From: Flavobacterium sp.
Lineage (GTDB): Bacteria; Bacteroidota; Bacteroidia; Flavobacteriales; Flavobacteriaceae
NCBI GenBank assembly: GCA_012837155.1
Contig: CP051546.1
Span: 281,474-345,473, forward strand
Direction: 5' to 3'
DNA: 64,000 bases
The position numbers were made by a program, and so were the translations under genes. Under the pieces are notes generated by a model, which saw nothing but the letters and a program-made list of their open reading frames with translations, was not told the origin of the DNA and ran no database searches. The stretch's first letter is position 1, and the number at the start of each line of letters is the position of its first letter. Positions 40,466 to 51,293 of the stretch are shown here, piece by piece.

Positions 40466-41464
40466 ATGAATAATATTACAGCCGCAATCACAGCTGTTGG
40501 AGCTTATGTTCCAGACTATGTGCTAACAAATAAAATTCTAGAAACATTAGTAGATACTAATGATGAATGGATAACATCTCGTACAGGAATAAAAGAAAGA
40601 AGAATTCTAAAAGACGATACTAAAGGAACTTCTTATATGGCTATAAAAGCAGCCCAAGATTTAATAGCCAAAGCTAACATCGACCCTTTAGAGATTGATA
40701 TGATTATAATGGCAACTGCAACTCCAGATATGCCAGTAGCTTCTTCAGGGGTATATGTAGCAACCGAAATTGGCGCAACAAATGCTTTTGCTTATGACTT
40801 ACAAGCTGCCTGTTCTAGTTTTTTATACGGAATGTCTACCGCAGCAGCTTACATTCAATCCGGGCGATATAAAAAAGTATTACTTATTGGAGCCGATAAA
40901 ATGTCTTCTATTGTAGATTATACTGATCGTACCACTTGTATTATCTTTGGCGATGGCGCAGGTGCAGCCTTGTTTGAGCCTAACTATGAAGGGCTAGGAC
41001 TGCTAGACGAATACCTAAGAAGTGACGGTATTGGTCGTGATTTTCTTAAAATTGATGCCGGTGGATCATTACATCCCGCAACAGTTCAAACCGTTGAAGA
41101 AGGCAGACACAACATCAAACAAGATGGAAAAACTGTTTTTAAATATGCCGTAACAAACATGGCCGATGCAAGCGAAATGATTCTGAAAAGAAATCATTTG
41201 ACTAATGCAGATGTCGATTGGTTAGTTCCTCATCAGGCCAACAAACGCATCATTGATGCTACGGCAAGTCGAATGAATTTAGAAGATTCTAAAGTCTTGA
41301 TGAATATAGAAAAGTATGGAAATACAACCTCAGCAACCTTACCATTAGTATTGCATGACTTTGAAAATCAATTCAAAAAAGGCGATACCATTATTTTAGC
41401 AGCTTTTGGAGGAGGATTTACATGGGGTTCTATTTACCTTAAATGGGCATACGATAAAAAATAA
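40466..41464 (+). CDS. fabH: Beta-ketoacyl-ACP synthase III
   Basis: Starts fatty acid synthesis by condensing acyl-CoA with malonyl-ACP. Catalytic triad: Cys in LQAACSSFLYG, His in VPHQANKRI, Asn in EKYGNTTSATLP. N-terminal TRTGIKERRI and C-terminal AFGGGFTWGS are typical. 332 residues, frame intact. It heads the fabH-accB-accC run. Confidence 0.96.
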   Translation: MNNITAAITAVGAYVPDYVLTNKILETLVDTNDEWITSRTGIKERRILKDDTKGTSYMAIKAAQDLIAKANIDPLEIDMIIMATATPDMPVASSGVYVATEIGATNAFAYDLQAACSSFLYGMSTAAAYIQSGRYKKVLLIGADKMSSIVDYTDRTTCIIFGDGAGAALFEPNYEGLGLLDEYLRSDGIGRDFLKIDAGGSLHPATVQTVEEGRHNIKQDGKTVFKYAVTNMADASEMILKRNHLTNADVDWLVPHQANKRIIDATASRMNLEDSKVLMNIEKYGNTTSATLPLVLHDFENQFKKGDTIILAAFGGGFTWGSIYLKWAYDKK

Positions 41465-41482
41465 ATTTAAACTAAAATAATT

Positions 41483-41959
41483 ATGGATTTAAAAGAGATT
41501 CAAAATCTGATCAAATTTGTAGCAAATTCAGGAGTTGCAGAAGTTAAATTAGAGATGGATGATGTAAAAATTACCATCAGAACAACATTAGAAGGCAATA
41601 CGTCTGAAACTACTTACGTTCAGCAAATTCCGGCTCAGCCAGTACTTCAGCAAGCAGCAGCACCTCAACAAATTGCTCCGCCAGTTTCGACTCCAGCACC
41701 AGCTGCTGAAAATTCGAACTACATCACAATAAAATCTCCTATTATTGGAACTTTTTATAGAAAACCTTCGCCAGATAAACCAATGTTTGTCGAAGTAGGA
41801 AGCGTAGTTTCTAAAGGAGATGTGCTTTGCGTAATCGAAGCGATGAAATTATTCAACGAAATCGAATCGGAAGTTTCTGGTAAAATCGTTAAAATTTTAG
41901 TTGACGATATGTCGCCGGTAGAATATGACCAACCCTTATTCTTAGTAGATCCATCATAA
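41483..41959 (+). CDS. accB: Biotin carboxyl carrier protein of acetyl-CoA carboxylase
   Basis: 158 residues: an N-terminal helix, an Ala/Pro/Gln-rich linker (about 55-80) and a C-terminal biotinyl domain with [22 protein letters not shown] and the biotin-Lys motif [13 protein letters not shown]. 18 bases after fabH and followed by accC. Confidence 0.96.
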   Translation: MDLKEIQNLIKFVANSGVAEVKLEMDDVKITIRTTLEGNTSETTYVQQIPAQPVLQQAAAPQQIAPPVSTPAPAAENSNYITIKSPIIGTFYRKPSPDKPMFVEVGSVVSKGDVLCVIEAMKLFNEIESEVSGKIVKILVDDMSPVEYDQPLFLVDPS

Positions 41960-41962
41960 AAA

Positions 41963-41992
41963 GTTAGAAGTTAGAAGTTAGAAGTCAGAAGT
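41963..41992. repeat. Seven-base tandem repeat
   Basis: Four copies of GTTAGAA, the last with one change (GTCAGAA), between accB and accC. Such GTTAGAAGTTAGAAG runs are familiar in Flavobacterium intergenic DNA. Confidence 0.8.
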
Positions 41993-42056
41993 ATTATACT
42001 TAACTTCATAATTTAATGTCTAATGGACCTTTGTCTAATTATCTAATTAATAGATT

Positions 42057-43403
42057 ATGTTTAAAAAAATACTAATAGCAAATAGAGGAGAAATAGCGCT
42101 TCGCATTATCAGGACATGTAAAGAAATGGGCATTAAAACAGTAGCAGTTTACTCTACTGCCGATGCCGAAAGTTTGCATGTTAAATTTGCTGATGAAGCT
42201 GTTTGTATTGGGCCACCACCAAGCAATCTGTCTTATTTGAAAATGTCAAATATAATTGCAGCGGCCGAAATTACCAATGCAGATGCGATTCATCCAGGAT
42301 ACGGATTTCTTTCTGAAAATTCAAAATTTTCAAAAATATGCCAAGAGCATAACATCAAATTCATTGGTGCTTCTCCTGAAATGATTGATAGAATGGGCGA
42401 TAAAGCCTCGGCAAAAGCTACTATGAAAGCCGCTGGAGTACCTTGTGTTCCTGGTTCTGATGGTCTTTTAGAATCATTTGAACAAGCTCAAAAGCTTTCC
42501 AAGAAAATTGGCTATCCTGTAATGCTAAAAGCAACGGCTGGCGGTGGAGGAAAAGGAATGCGTGCCGTATGGAAAGAGGAAGATTTATTAAAAGCATGGG
42601 AAGGAGCTCGTCAAGAATCGGCAGCAGCTTTTGGAAATGACGGGATGTATCTAGAAAAATTAATCGAAGAACCGCGTCATATCGAAATACAAGTTGTAGG
42701 AGATTCTTACGGAAAAGCCTGTCATCTTTCGGAAAGAGATTGCTCTGTTCAACGGCGTCATCAAAAATTAACCGAAGAAACTCCATCGCCATTTATGACT
42801 GACGAATTACGTCAAAAAATGGGAGAAGCAGCAGTAAAAGCAGCCGAATTTATCAAATACGAAGGAGCAGGAACCGTAGAATTTTTGGTCGACAAGCACC
42901 GCAATTTCTACTTTATGGAAATGAATACTCGTATTCAGGTTGAACATCCAATTACAGAGCAAGTTATCGATTATGATTTAATTCGTGAGCAAATTATGGT
43001 TGCCGCTGGAGTTCCTATTTCAGGTAAAAATTATTTACCACAATTACACGCCATCGAATGCCGAATTAATGCCGAAGATCCTTACAATGATTTCAGACCT
43101 TCGCCAGGAAAAATAACTACACTTCACATGCCCGGTGGTCACGGAGTTCGATTAGACACCCACGTATATTCTGGTTACACTATTCCGCCAAATTACGATT
43201 CGATGATTGCAAAACTAATTACCACAGCTCAATCTCGCGAAGAAGCGATTAGTAAAATGAGAAGAGCTCTAGATGAATTTGTAATTGAAGGAATCAAAAC
43301 AACCATTCCTTTTCACAGACAATTAATGGATGATCCAAGATATATTGCGGGAGATTATACCACCGCTTTTATGGATACTTTCAAAATGAATGACCCAGAA
43401 TAA
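42057..43403 (+). CDS. accC: Acetyl-CoA carboxylase, biotin carboxylase subunit
   Basis: 448 residues with the biotin carboxylase motifs: [42 protein letters not shown] (ATP lid), [41 protein letters not shown] and CRINAEDP. Carboxylates the biotin on AccB. Frame intact. A repeat-bearing spacer of 97 bases separates it from accB, so the two are probably still one transcript. Confidence 0.97.
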   Translation: MFKKILIANRGEIALRIIRTCKEMGIKTVAVYSTADAESLHVKFADEAVCIGPPPSNLSYLKMSNIIAAAEITNADAIHPGYGFLSENSKFSKICQEHNIKFIGASPEMIDRMGDKASAKATMKAAGVPCVPGSDGLLESFEQAQKLSKKIGYPVMLKATAGGGGKGMRAVWKEEDLLKAWEGARQESAAAFGNDGMYLEKLIEEPRHIEIQVVGDSYGKACHLSERDCSVQRRHQKLTEETPSPFMTDELRQKMGEAAVKAAEFIKYEGAGTVEFLVDKHRNFYFMEMNTRIQVEHPITEQVIDYDLIREQIMVAAGVPISGKNYLPQLHAIECRINAEDPYNDFRPSPGKITTLHMPGGHGVRLDTHVYSGYTIPPNYDSMIAKLITTAQSREEAISKMRRALDEFVIEGIKTTIPFHRQLMDDPRYIAGDYTTAFMDTFKMNDPE

Positions 43404-43419
43404 AATCTGAATTCTATAT

Positions 43420-43465
43420 TATAAACAACAAATCCCAACTTCGAAGTTGGGATTTGTTGTTTATA
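43420..43465. terminator. Perfect 46-bp palindrome, bidirectional terminator
   Basis: The two 22-base arms (43420-43441 and 43444-43465) are fully complementary, and the central CG is self-complementary. The AACAACAAATCCCAACTT/AAGTTGGGATTTGTTGTT sequence gives T-rich ends both ways, between convergent accC and the S9 peptidase gene. Confidence 0.88.
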
Positions 43466-43477
43466 GATATTGAACTT

Positions 43478-45380
43478 TTACAAAGTCTCTTTCAACCATT
43501 TATAAAATTCTCTTTGCCAAACTAGTGCATTTTGAGGTTTTAGAACCCAGTGGTTTTCTTCTGGAAAATATACAAATCTACTTTTTATTCCTCGCAATTG
43601 AGCTGCTTGAAAAGCTTCTTGTCCTTGCCCAATTGGAACTCTAAAATCATTTCCGCCTTGAAAGATTAATATTGGCGTATTCCATCTTTCGACAGCGTTT
43701 GCCGGATTAAATTTCGTGTACGCTTTTTGTGCTACTGCATTGTCTTTTTCCCAATAAGCTCCTCCAAAATCCCATTGATTAAAGAAAACTTCTTCGGTTG
43801 TGCCGTACATACTTTGTGTGTTGAAAACACCATCGTGAGCGATAAAAGTCTTAAATCTATTATCGTGAATTCCGGCTAAATAAAACACGGAATAACCGCC
43901 ATAACTTGCGCCAACACATCCCAAACGACTTTTGTCAACATAACTTTCTTTAGATACATCATCTATTGCCGAAAGATAATCGTCCATAACTTGTCCGCCC
44001 CAATCTTTGCTAATTTGCTCGTTCCATGCTACTCCGTGACCTTGCATTCCACGACGATTTGGCGCCACAACAATATATCCGTTTGCAGCCATTAATTGAA
44101 AATTCCAACGGAAAGAGTAAAATTGTGTTAAGGCACTTTGTGGTCCACCTTGACAATAAAGCAAGGTTGGATATTTTTTTGTTGCATCAAAATTTGGTGG
44201 AAGAATTACCCAAACTAACATTTTTTTGCCATCGGTTGTGGTTACATATCGCCTTTCGGTTTTGCTTAACGCCAAGGAATTATAAGTCTTCGCATTTACA
44301 TTCGATACTTGTTTCCAGCTTTTTTTCTTCAAATCGAAAGAAAAGATTTCTGCCGCATGATTCATATCGCTTCGGGTCAAAATGATAGAATCTCCCGAGA
44401 AACCAACAAAATGATCCACGTCGAAATCGCCATTTGTAATTTGTTTAACGGTAATTGCAATTTTGGTTAAACCTGGAAAATTAACTTCAAACAATTGTTT
44501 TGTTCCGTCAATTGGCGCAATAAAATAGACTTTTTTACCATCAAGACTCCATTTAAAATCATCAACAGTTCCGTCCCAATTAGCCGTTAAATTGATTTTA
44601 GTTCCTTTAAAATCAACAATAATATCATTTTTGTCAGCTTCATAACCATCGCGTTTCATCTGTAACCAAGTCAAATTCCCTGATGGAGAAAAATGAGGAT
44701 TGGTATCGTAACCTAGATTATCTTCCGTTCTATTTACTGTTTTTTCCGGTTGCTAAATTGTATTCATAAATATTGGTATTTGTACTTGTGGCGTATGCCG
44801 TGCCTGATTTTTTCTTGCACACATATAATATACTTTTGCTGTCTGGCGACCAAATATAATCTTCGTCTCCGCCAAAAGGCTTCTGTGGACTATCGAAAGT
44901 TTCGTCTTTCAAAATATCAACCCCGACGGAATTTTCTTTGTTTTCTTTATAAAAAACATGATTAAATTTCCCTTCATTCCATTTGTCCCAATGGCGATAA
45001 TCCAATCCGTTGTAGACTTGAACATTCGATTTTTCTAATTCAGGATAAAAATCCTTTCCATGAACTTTGTCGATTTTAACTTCCTCATTGTAAATAATAT
45101 ATTTTCCGTCAGGAGAAATGTTTTTATCTTTTAATAAAATTTTTGTGTCTTTTACTTCCGTTGCAATTCCTCCATTTACAGGAATAGTATAAAATTTCGA
45201 ATCCGATTTATTTTCTTCGACAGAAGGTGTATCGACTTTATAAACTATATTTTTTTCATCTTTAGAAATGCCCAAAGCAGTTACTCTTCCTAATTTCCAA
45301 AGTAATTCTGGTGACATTACGTTTTGCGCCATAGTGTTTAAACTTATTGTTATAAGGGTTAAAAGCAATATTTTTTTCAT
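43478..45380 (-). CDS. S9 family serine peptidase (one frameshift)
   Basis: A secreted prolyl-oligopeptidase-like enzyme of about 633 residues. Signal peptide MKKILLLTLITISLNTMAQ; a WD40-like beta-propeller (about 25-370, DEDYIWSPDSKSILYV, DDFKWSLDGKKVYFI); then the alpha/beta-hydrolase with Ser in GASYGGYSVF, Asp in FQGGNDFRVP and His in PEENHWVLKP. An extra A near 44743 on the coding strand breaks the frame between TGK and TVNRTEDN. It probably cleaves dipeptides in the periplasm. Confidence 0.9.
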
Positions 45381-45511
45381 ATTTTCAATTGTTTTAAAAG
45401 TTTTTAAAAGTACAAAATTCTAAATGTTTATAGGAAGATTGTATCAAACTTAATTTTGAAAAAGTCGCGCATTTATTTACTTTTATAAAAATTATCAAAT
45501 GCATCCTGTCT

Positions 45512-46255
45512 ATGGCAACAAAAATAAAACCCGTAAAAAAGAAACAACCAGCAACAAAAAACGAATCGGTTACTTTTAAGAGCAAACTTACTCGTTTTAT
45601 ATTAAAATGCTTCTTGTGGTTTTTGGGCATATCCATTTTTTCTGTAGTTCTCTTCAAATTTGTTCCGGTTCCGTTTACGCCTTTGATGATTATTCGTGTA
45701 ATCGAAAACAAGGTCTCAGGAAAAGAAATTTATTATAGTCACAATTGGGAACCCATCGAAAATATTTCGGTCAATTTACAAAAAGCAGTAATCGCCAGTG
45801 AGGACGGAACTTTTCTTAGCCATAACGGCTTTGATTTTAAAGCCATGCAAAAAGCCTATAAAAATAACGAAAGAGGCCGAAGAATAAAAGGTGGAAGCAC
45901 CATCTCGCAACAAACCGCCAAAAATGTGTTTCTCTGGCAAGGACGAAGTTATTTGCGCAAAGGATTAGAAGCTTATTTTACTGTTTTAATAGAATTAATT
46001 TGGGGCAAAGAACGCATTATGGAAGTCTATTTGAACAGTATCGAAATGGGGAATGGTGTTTATGGAGCCCAAGCGGCGGCTGAACATTGGTATCGAAAAG
46101 ATGCTTCGAGCCTCACGAAAATTCAAGCTGCTGGAATCGCTGCCATTTTGCCCAATCCAAGGAAATATTCCGCCACCAGTTCCTCGTCTTACATCAATAA
46201 CAGGAAATCCAAAATCGTACGCATTATGCGGCATATTGGAAAGATCAAGTATTAA
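45512..46255 (+). CDS. mtgA: Monofunctional peptidoglycan transglycosylase
   Basis: A GT51 enzyme that polymerises lipid II. One TM helix (about 30-55), then EDGTFLSHNGFDF (catalytic Glu), IKGGSTISQQTAKNVFLW, ELIWGKERIMEVYLNSIEMG and GVYGAQAAAEHWY. No transpeptidase domain. 247 residues, frame intact. It ends just before the IS-broken HEPN gene. Confidence 0.94.
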   Translation: MATKIKPVKKKQPATKNESVTFKSKLTRFILKCFLWFLGISIFSVVLFKFVPVPFTPLMIIRVIENKVSGKEIYYSHNWEPIENISVNLQKAVIASEDGTFLSHNGFDFKAMQKAYKNNERGRRIKGGSTISQQTAKNVFLWQGRSYLRKGLEAYFTVLIELIWGKERIMEVYLNSIEMGNGVYGAQAAAEHWYRKDASSLTKIQAAGIAAILPNPRKYSATSSSSYINNRKSKIVRIMRHIGKIKY

Positions 46256-46482
46256 AAACTACCGCAAATTCACAAATTATTTTCCTCTATTTGTATATAA
46301 TTTGTGAGTTGTACACAAGATTAAAAAAACCGTGCTAAAAACAAAATATCATAAAAATGTAGAAAAAGAAATTGCTAAAGTTGAAAATCTTTTAGCAGTA
46401 AAAACCTTTATTATTTTACATGATAATTTTCGGCTCACATAAAAAAGTTGGGGAGAAGTTCTAAATTTGTCTAAAAAAACAA

Positions 46483-46830
46483 ATGGATTTTTCAATTTTT
46501 TCTTCCTTTTTACCAGAAGGGCTATTGATACATTTTGATATTGTCGATTTCAAAGAATTAGGAGATTTACATACAAAGAAAGACTGTTTATTCATTTATT
46601 TAGATGAGAAAAACATACTGCCAAATAATTATGATTTGAATGAATTTGAGTCAAAAGGATTCTACGAACGAACTTTAATTCAAGACTTTCCAATTAGAGG
46701 AAAGGCGGTTTATTTAGGCATTAGAAGGCGTCGATGGCGAAATAAATTTGATAAATCAATAGAAGTTAAAAGTGATTATACTTTTATAGCAGAAGGTTCA
46801 AAATTGACCGTTGAACTTTCTGATTTTTAA
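46483..46830 (+). CDS. IS copy 1: transposase N-terminal region protein
   Basis: Matches copy 2 residue for residue to SDF, where a T run of five (six in copy 2) produces TTT-TAA. Copy 2 continues 12 residues more (LKDTGRDPRRYD). It corresponds to the separate N-terminal-region protein of ISAon1-type elements (zinc-binding/DNA-binding role inferred). The early stop is probably a sequencing artefact. Confidence 0.85.
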   Translation: MDFSIFSSFLPEGLLIHFDIVDFKELGDLHTKKDCLFIYLDEKNILPNNYDLNEFESKGFYERTLIQDFPIRGKAVYLGIRRRRWRNKFDKSIEVKSDYTFIAEGSKLTVELSDF

Positions 46831-46902
46831 AAGATACAGGTCGAGACCCGAGAAGATACGATAAGTAATATCGCCAGTTATTACGGAGTCAAAGCCAATT
46901 TA

Positions 46903-47819
46903 TTGCAACGCCATTACAAGAAAAAAGTTAGTGGATTTAAGGATTGGGATCAGTTCAATCACTCCGAAGATTATTTGATTTATCCTCAGAATATAGGTGA
47001 AAATCTAGGAATTGATGAGTTAAGTTTGTCAAAAGGAGAACTCTATACCTTTGTAACCAATAAAAACGGTAGAGGCAAGAAAAAAACATTAGTAGCAGTT
47101 ATAAAAGGCACTAAAAGTCAAGATATTATTGATGTTTTAAACAAAATTCCGTTAGAAAAAAGGAAGTTGGTAAAGGAAATTACCCTTGATATGGCTAATA
47201 ATATGCAATTGGCTTCAAGAATATGTTTTCCAGAAAGCAATTTGGTTACCGATCGTTTTCACGTAGTAAAGCTGGTAATGGAAGCCTTGCAACATCAAAG
47301 AATTAAGTTACGATGGGAAGCAATTGAAAAAGAAAATCAAGCCATTAAAATAGCCAAAGAACAAGGAATTAAATATGTTCCTATCGTTTTTGAAAATGAG
47401 GACACTCCAAAACAATTATTAGCTAGAAGCCGTTATATTATTGCTAAAAAAACAAATGAATGGACTCCTAATCAGAAGGTAAGAGCCGAATTGTTATTCA
47501 AAATTTATCCACACTTACATCAAGCATATAACACACTCTCGAGTTCAGGAACATCTATGAACAAACCTCAAAAGAATTAGCCAAAGAACAATTTTTAAAC
47601 TGGATTGAAAAAACAAAATTATTAAAATTAAATGATTTTAATACCGCAGCAAACAGCTTAAAATATCATTTAGAAACCATTTTAAACTTCTTCATCAAAC
47701 GACATACAAATGCAAACGCAGAATCATTTAATTCTAAAATAAAACTCTTTAGAGCAAATCTAAGAGGTGTAGTTGATGTGAAATTCTTTCTATTCAGAAT
47801 GGAAAAACTTTTTGCTTAA
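46903..47819 (+). CDS. IS copy 1: DDE transposase (ISL3 type), one frameshift
   Basis: It has the DDE domain of the ISL3 type with LGIDELSLSKGELYTFVT (first Asp), LDMANNMQLASR and FPESNLVTDRFHVVKLV (second Asp) and HTNANAESFNSKIK (Glu) near the end. An A missing near 47530 turns AYKHTLEFR into AYNTLSSS and a stop. Otherwise identical to copy 2 in the parts compared. The start is TTG 46903 or an upstream continuation of the N-terminal frame. Confidence 0.88.
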
Positions 47820-49195
47820 TCCCCAAAAAAATTACGTGAGCCTAATTTTCCTGTCCATAATTGTGAAATTGAGTTACATAAAAATAAAGAAAACAACCAT
47901 TTTGACTTTAACATAAATTTAAAAATACCGTTAAACCCTAATCAAATAACTTTCAAAAAATTAGGTTTCAATGAAAATTTTAAAATTGAATCAAATAAAA
48001 AAACTTATATAATTCCTGCAAAGGGGGCGACAAGTATTTCGGCTAAAAATTTTGTTCAATCAGAAAACATAAAAGGTGAAATTTCAACATTATATTCTGA
48101 ATTATTTCCATTAGAATCGGATTCATTTTTTCGATTACTTATCAAAGTAGAGGAATCACATTTAACAACAATATTTCTTGGTTCAGAATATTCTTGTAAT
48201 GAAACTCATTACGGTCTTGGTTTAATAAATATTGAAATTGAAAATAGATTTTTTCATATTTACCGCTATAAAAAAAACGAAATCAACTATTTAGCAATTG
48301 AATGTTTAAAAGAAATTGATTTTCAATCATTTAGAGATACTTGCGAAGCAACACTAAAATCAATTGGCTTTTTAACTGGAAATTGGTATCAAAATGAACA
48401 TTACTTTTTCTCATATGAATCTTTATATTTTGAAGAACCAATAACATTTTATTATTGCTTTTTTGGTAATTCTGTAATTACAAATCAAGAAATAATTAAT
48501 CCTCAACAACATAGAAGCTTCATAGATATAGATTCTGAAAATTATCCAAAACTTACACCTCTACTTTTTCCTGAACAAACTTTGTCAAGATTAATAACTC
48601 AAATAAAATCAAAACCCGAATTAGAAAGAACATTAGAGCTGATTATTGAAGGAAATGAAATTGAATCTGCTCTAATTAAATGTTCAATATTCAGTGTTGC
48701 TCTTGAAACAATAACGTCTCTTATACAATCTGAAAATAAAACTTTTTTTGACCCCATTAAGAACACTAAAAAACTAAAATCAGTATTAAAAGAACTACAA
48801 TCAATTATCGATAAAGAAAAAGAAAATTTTACAGAATTAGAATCTAATGTTCTTACAAAAAAAATAACATATTTAAATACACCTTTTAACAAAGATAAAT
48901 TTTTATTATCCTATAAACTTTATAATATTGAATTACCACAAGAACTTGAATTATTATTAAATAATCGAAATAAGTATTTACACGGTAAAACACCTTATGA
49001 GGAAGGGTTATTAAAAACAAAAATTAAAGAACTACATCTTGAAGCTGATAGACTTCATATGTTGGTATCAATTTTAATTTTAAAATATATTGGATATAAA
49101 GGACATATTAAAAACCAAGCTGGTTATAGATTAGAAGCTAAAAATATTACGACGAAGATAATATTGAAATTAGTGAAAGTGCATTTTACACAATA

Positions 49196-49310
49196 TAAAT
49201 CCAGCGTACAACAGCTAGAGTTTCGTTGGGCTCGCAGAGCCAACAATGAAACTCGTGTTGAACCCTTCGATAAACTCAGGACAGGCTCACCGATTACAAA
49301 TCCATCCCTT
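49196..49310. repeat. REP-like repeat fused to the 3' end of the HEPN gene
   Basis: It includes CCCTTCGATAAACTCAGGAC followed by AGGCTCACCG, a palindromic-repeat text spread widely in bacterial genomes. A preceding imperfect hairpin pairs GAGTTTCGTTGGGCTC with GAGCCAACAATGAAACTC. The repeat is open in the HEPN frame and adds residues such as VEPFDKLRTGS, which appear as a known signature of translated repeats. Confidence 0.7.
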
Positions 49311-49344
49311 ATGGGGTTTACGATAAAAGAATAAGAAGAATTTC

Positions 49345-49376
49345 AAGAGGCAAGTGTGCCTCTTTTTTTTTTTTTT
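49345..49376 (+). terminator. Terminator after the HEPN gene
   Basis: An 8-bp stem AAGAGGCA / TGCCTCTT (49345-49352 with 49357-49364), loop AGTG, then a long T run. Confidence 0.88.
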
Positions 49377-49444
49377 GAGGTAGTTAAGTTTGGTTTTCTT
49401 GTGTTTTCCTTCACTTATGGGCATAAAATCCCTTACCCATAAAA

Positions 49445-50561
49445 TTAACTTTCACGGGGAATCGGGTTTTGGCCACTGCCAAGATACCAAGCAGGCGGAC
49501 CACGCTGGTCAAAAACCACAATTCGATGCAAATTACCCGTTTTACAACAAGGGCACTTTGGTAAAAAGGGTTTCTTTTCTGCTTTTTCCAAGACCTTAAC
49601 TAGAAGTTTCTCCTGTAAAAGCCTCAATTTTTGACGTTTCCAAGTGCTACTCAAAAAAACCATGATGGCGGATTTTTACAAAACCTTTGGGCAAAATATG
49701 CAAGGCAAACCGCCTGATAAACTCCTGATGGGTGAGTGTCATTTGTTTTTTGACTCCCGCCATTCGATAATTCTTATAATCAAAAGTGACGTTTTGGTCA
49801 CTAATATCTTTGATTCGATGGTTGCTAATAGCAATTTTGTGGGTATATCTTCCTAAATATTCCACCACCGATTTCGGATTTCCAAAAGGTTTCTTGGCAA
49901 ATACCACCCACGGTTTTTGCCATAAATCCTGACGGATTTGCTCATAACCAATCGGATTTTTTGTTTTTAGCTTTTCACAATATTTAGCCCTAAAAACCTT
50001 GGATAATGCCTTTACCGAAAACAGAAACTTGCCATCGAGTCGGCTGTTTTTCCAAATTCCATTTTTATCCACTCCGCCTCCTGGCACAATGCAATGCAGG
50101 TGTGGATGCAAACTCAATTGCTGCCCCCAAGTGTGCAAAACGGCAATCATTCCCATTTGCATTTCTTTGGATTTTCCAAATTGTTGTAGCGTTTCCCAAG
50201 AGGCTTCAAACAAGGTATCGTACACGATTTTGGACTGGTGCATCGCCAAAGAATTGATTGCCTCGGGCAAAGTGAAAACTACGTGGAAATAAGGTACTGG
50301 TAAGAGTTCCGTTTCTCTTTTGGCTATCCAATCTTCCCTGTTTTTACCCTGACACTTTGGGCAATGCCGATTGCGGCAAGAGTTATAGCTTATGGAGAGA
50401 TTGCCACAACTATCGCAAGCATCTATATGACCACCTAGTTCTGCGGTTCTGCATTTTTTTATGGCAGAAAGCGTGCGGAGTTGCCAAGTATTCAATCCAT
50501 AGTTTTCGATTTTGGAACCAATTTTTCGCAGTACATCGGCTACTTCAAAGAGCGGCTGCAT
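49445..50561 (-). CDS. IS91-type HUH transposase (one frameshift)
   Basis: About 372 residues. The N-terminal zinc domain shows HIDACDSCGNLSISYNSCRN and RHCPKCQG. The HUH motif is LHPHLHCIVPGG, and the Tyr region is VEYLGRYTHKIAISNHR. This is a rolling-circle (single-strand) transposase. An extra T in the run at about 49657 (coding strand) breaks the frame near the C-terminus; beyond it a second zinc cluster is seen (PKCPCCKTGNLHRI). The first 22 bases overlap the recombinase gene. Confidence 0.9.
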
Positions 50562-51293
50562 TTTGCAAAAAGAGTATCGAGTGGACTAAAAATGCGCTGA
50601 CTCTCGAGTTGGGCAATGTGCAGATATTCCATCGTGGTTTCGATATTTTGATGTCCTAAAAGATCTTTAAGGGTCATAATATCCATACCGTCTTCGAGCA
50701 AATGCGTGGCATAGCTGTGCCGAAGCGTGTGGGTATGTACTTCTTTTTTCACACCTGCCGCTTTGGCAACTTGTCTAACTGCCCATTGCACGCCACGCTG
50801 GGAATACCGTGAATCAAAATCGCCTCCAGCCCTTTCGATAGGTTGACCATTGAAGAGATAATCTTGGGATTTTTCGGCTTCGATATATTTTTTTAAACCT
50901 CGGATTAAATGCACCGAAAGCGGAACATAGCGGTCTTTTTTACCTTTGCCTTGAACGACTTTGAGTTGTTTTCTATCGAAATCCAAATCCTGTAAACGAA
51001 CATTTCTGGCTTCCATACAACGAAGTCCACAGCCATAAAGTAAACCAATGAGAATTTTGTGTTTGAGTAGTTTGGCACTTTGAAGCATAGCCCAAACTTC
51101 TTCCTTACTAAGTACCACGGGAAGTTTTTTCTCGTGTTTTATCGAGGGCAATCGCAGGTATTCATAAGGTAATCCTTCGGATTTAAGTAAAAACCGAAGG
51201 CCATAAACGCAGTGTTTAAAATAAGTTTGAGAGGGTGTTTTGGATTTTTTCTGTTGGTAAAACAAATAGTGGCTCACGTAATTTTTTTGGGGA

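Larger units (their letters stand above)
46432..47842 (+). mobile_element. ISAon1/ISL3-type insertion sequence, copy 1
   Basis: Terminal inverted repeats start GGCTCACATAAAAAAGTTGG (left) and GGCTCACGTAATTTTTTTGG (right, complement). The 8-bp target duplication TAATTTTC (46424-46431 and 47843-47850) is perfect, the size known for ISL3 elements. It holds two reading frames. It is 1411 bp, two bases shorter than copy 2, from a T missing near 46828 and an A missing near 47530. Confidence 0.95.
46332..49334 (+). pseudogene. HEPN-motif protein gene interrupted by ISL3-type IS
   Basis: Codons upstream of IS copy 1 (GTG 46332 to 46431, reading VKTFIILHDNF) join in frame with 47851 onward (PVHNCEIEL) when the IS and one target copy are removed, giving about 527 codons without a stop. 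The C-terminal third has ALETITSLI and NNRNKYLHGKTP, an Rx4H HEPN RNase motif. The N-terminal part (GLINIEIENRFFHIY, FRDTCEATLKSIGFLTGNW) resembles N-terminal parts of ApeA-like abortive-infection proteins only loosely. The last 45 or so residues come from a repeat. The start codon is uncertain. Disrupted here. Confidence 0.7.
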
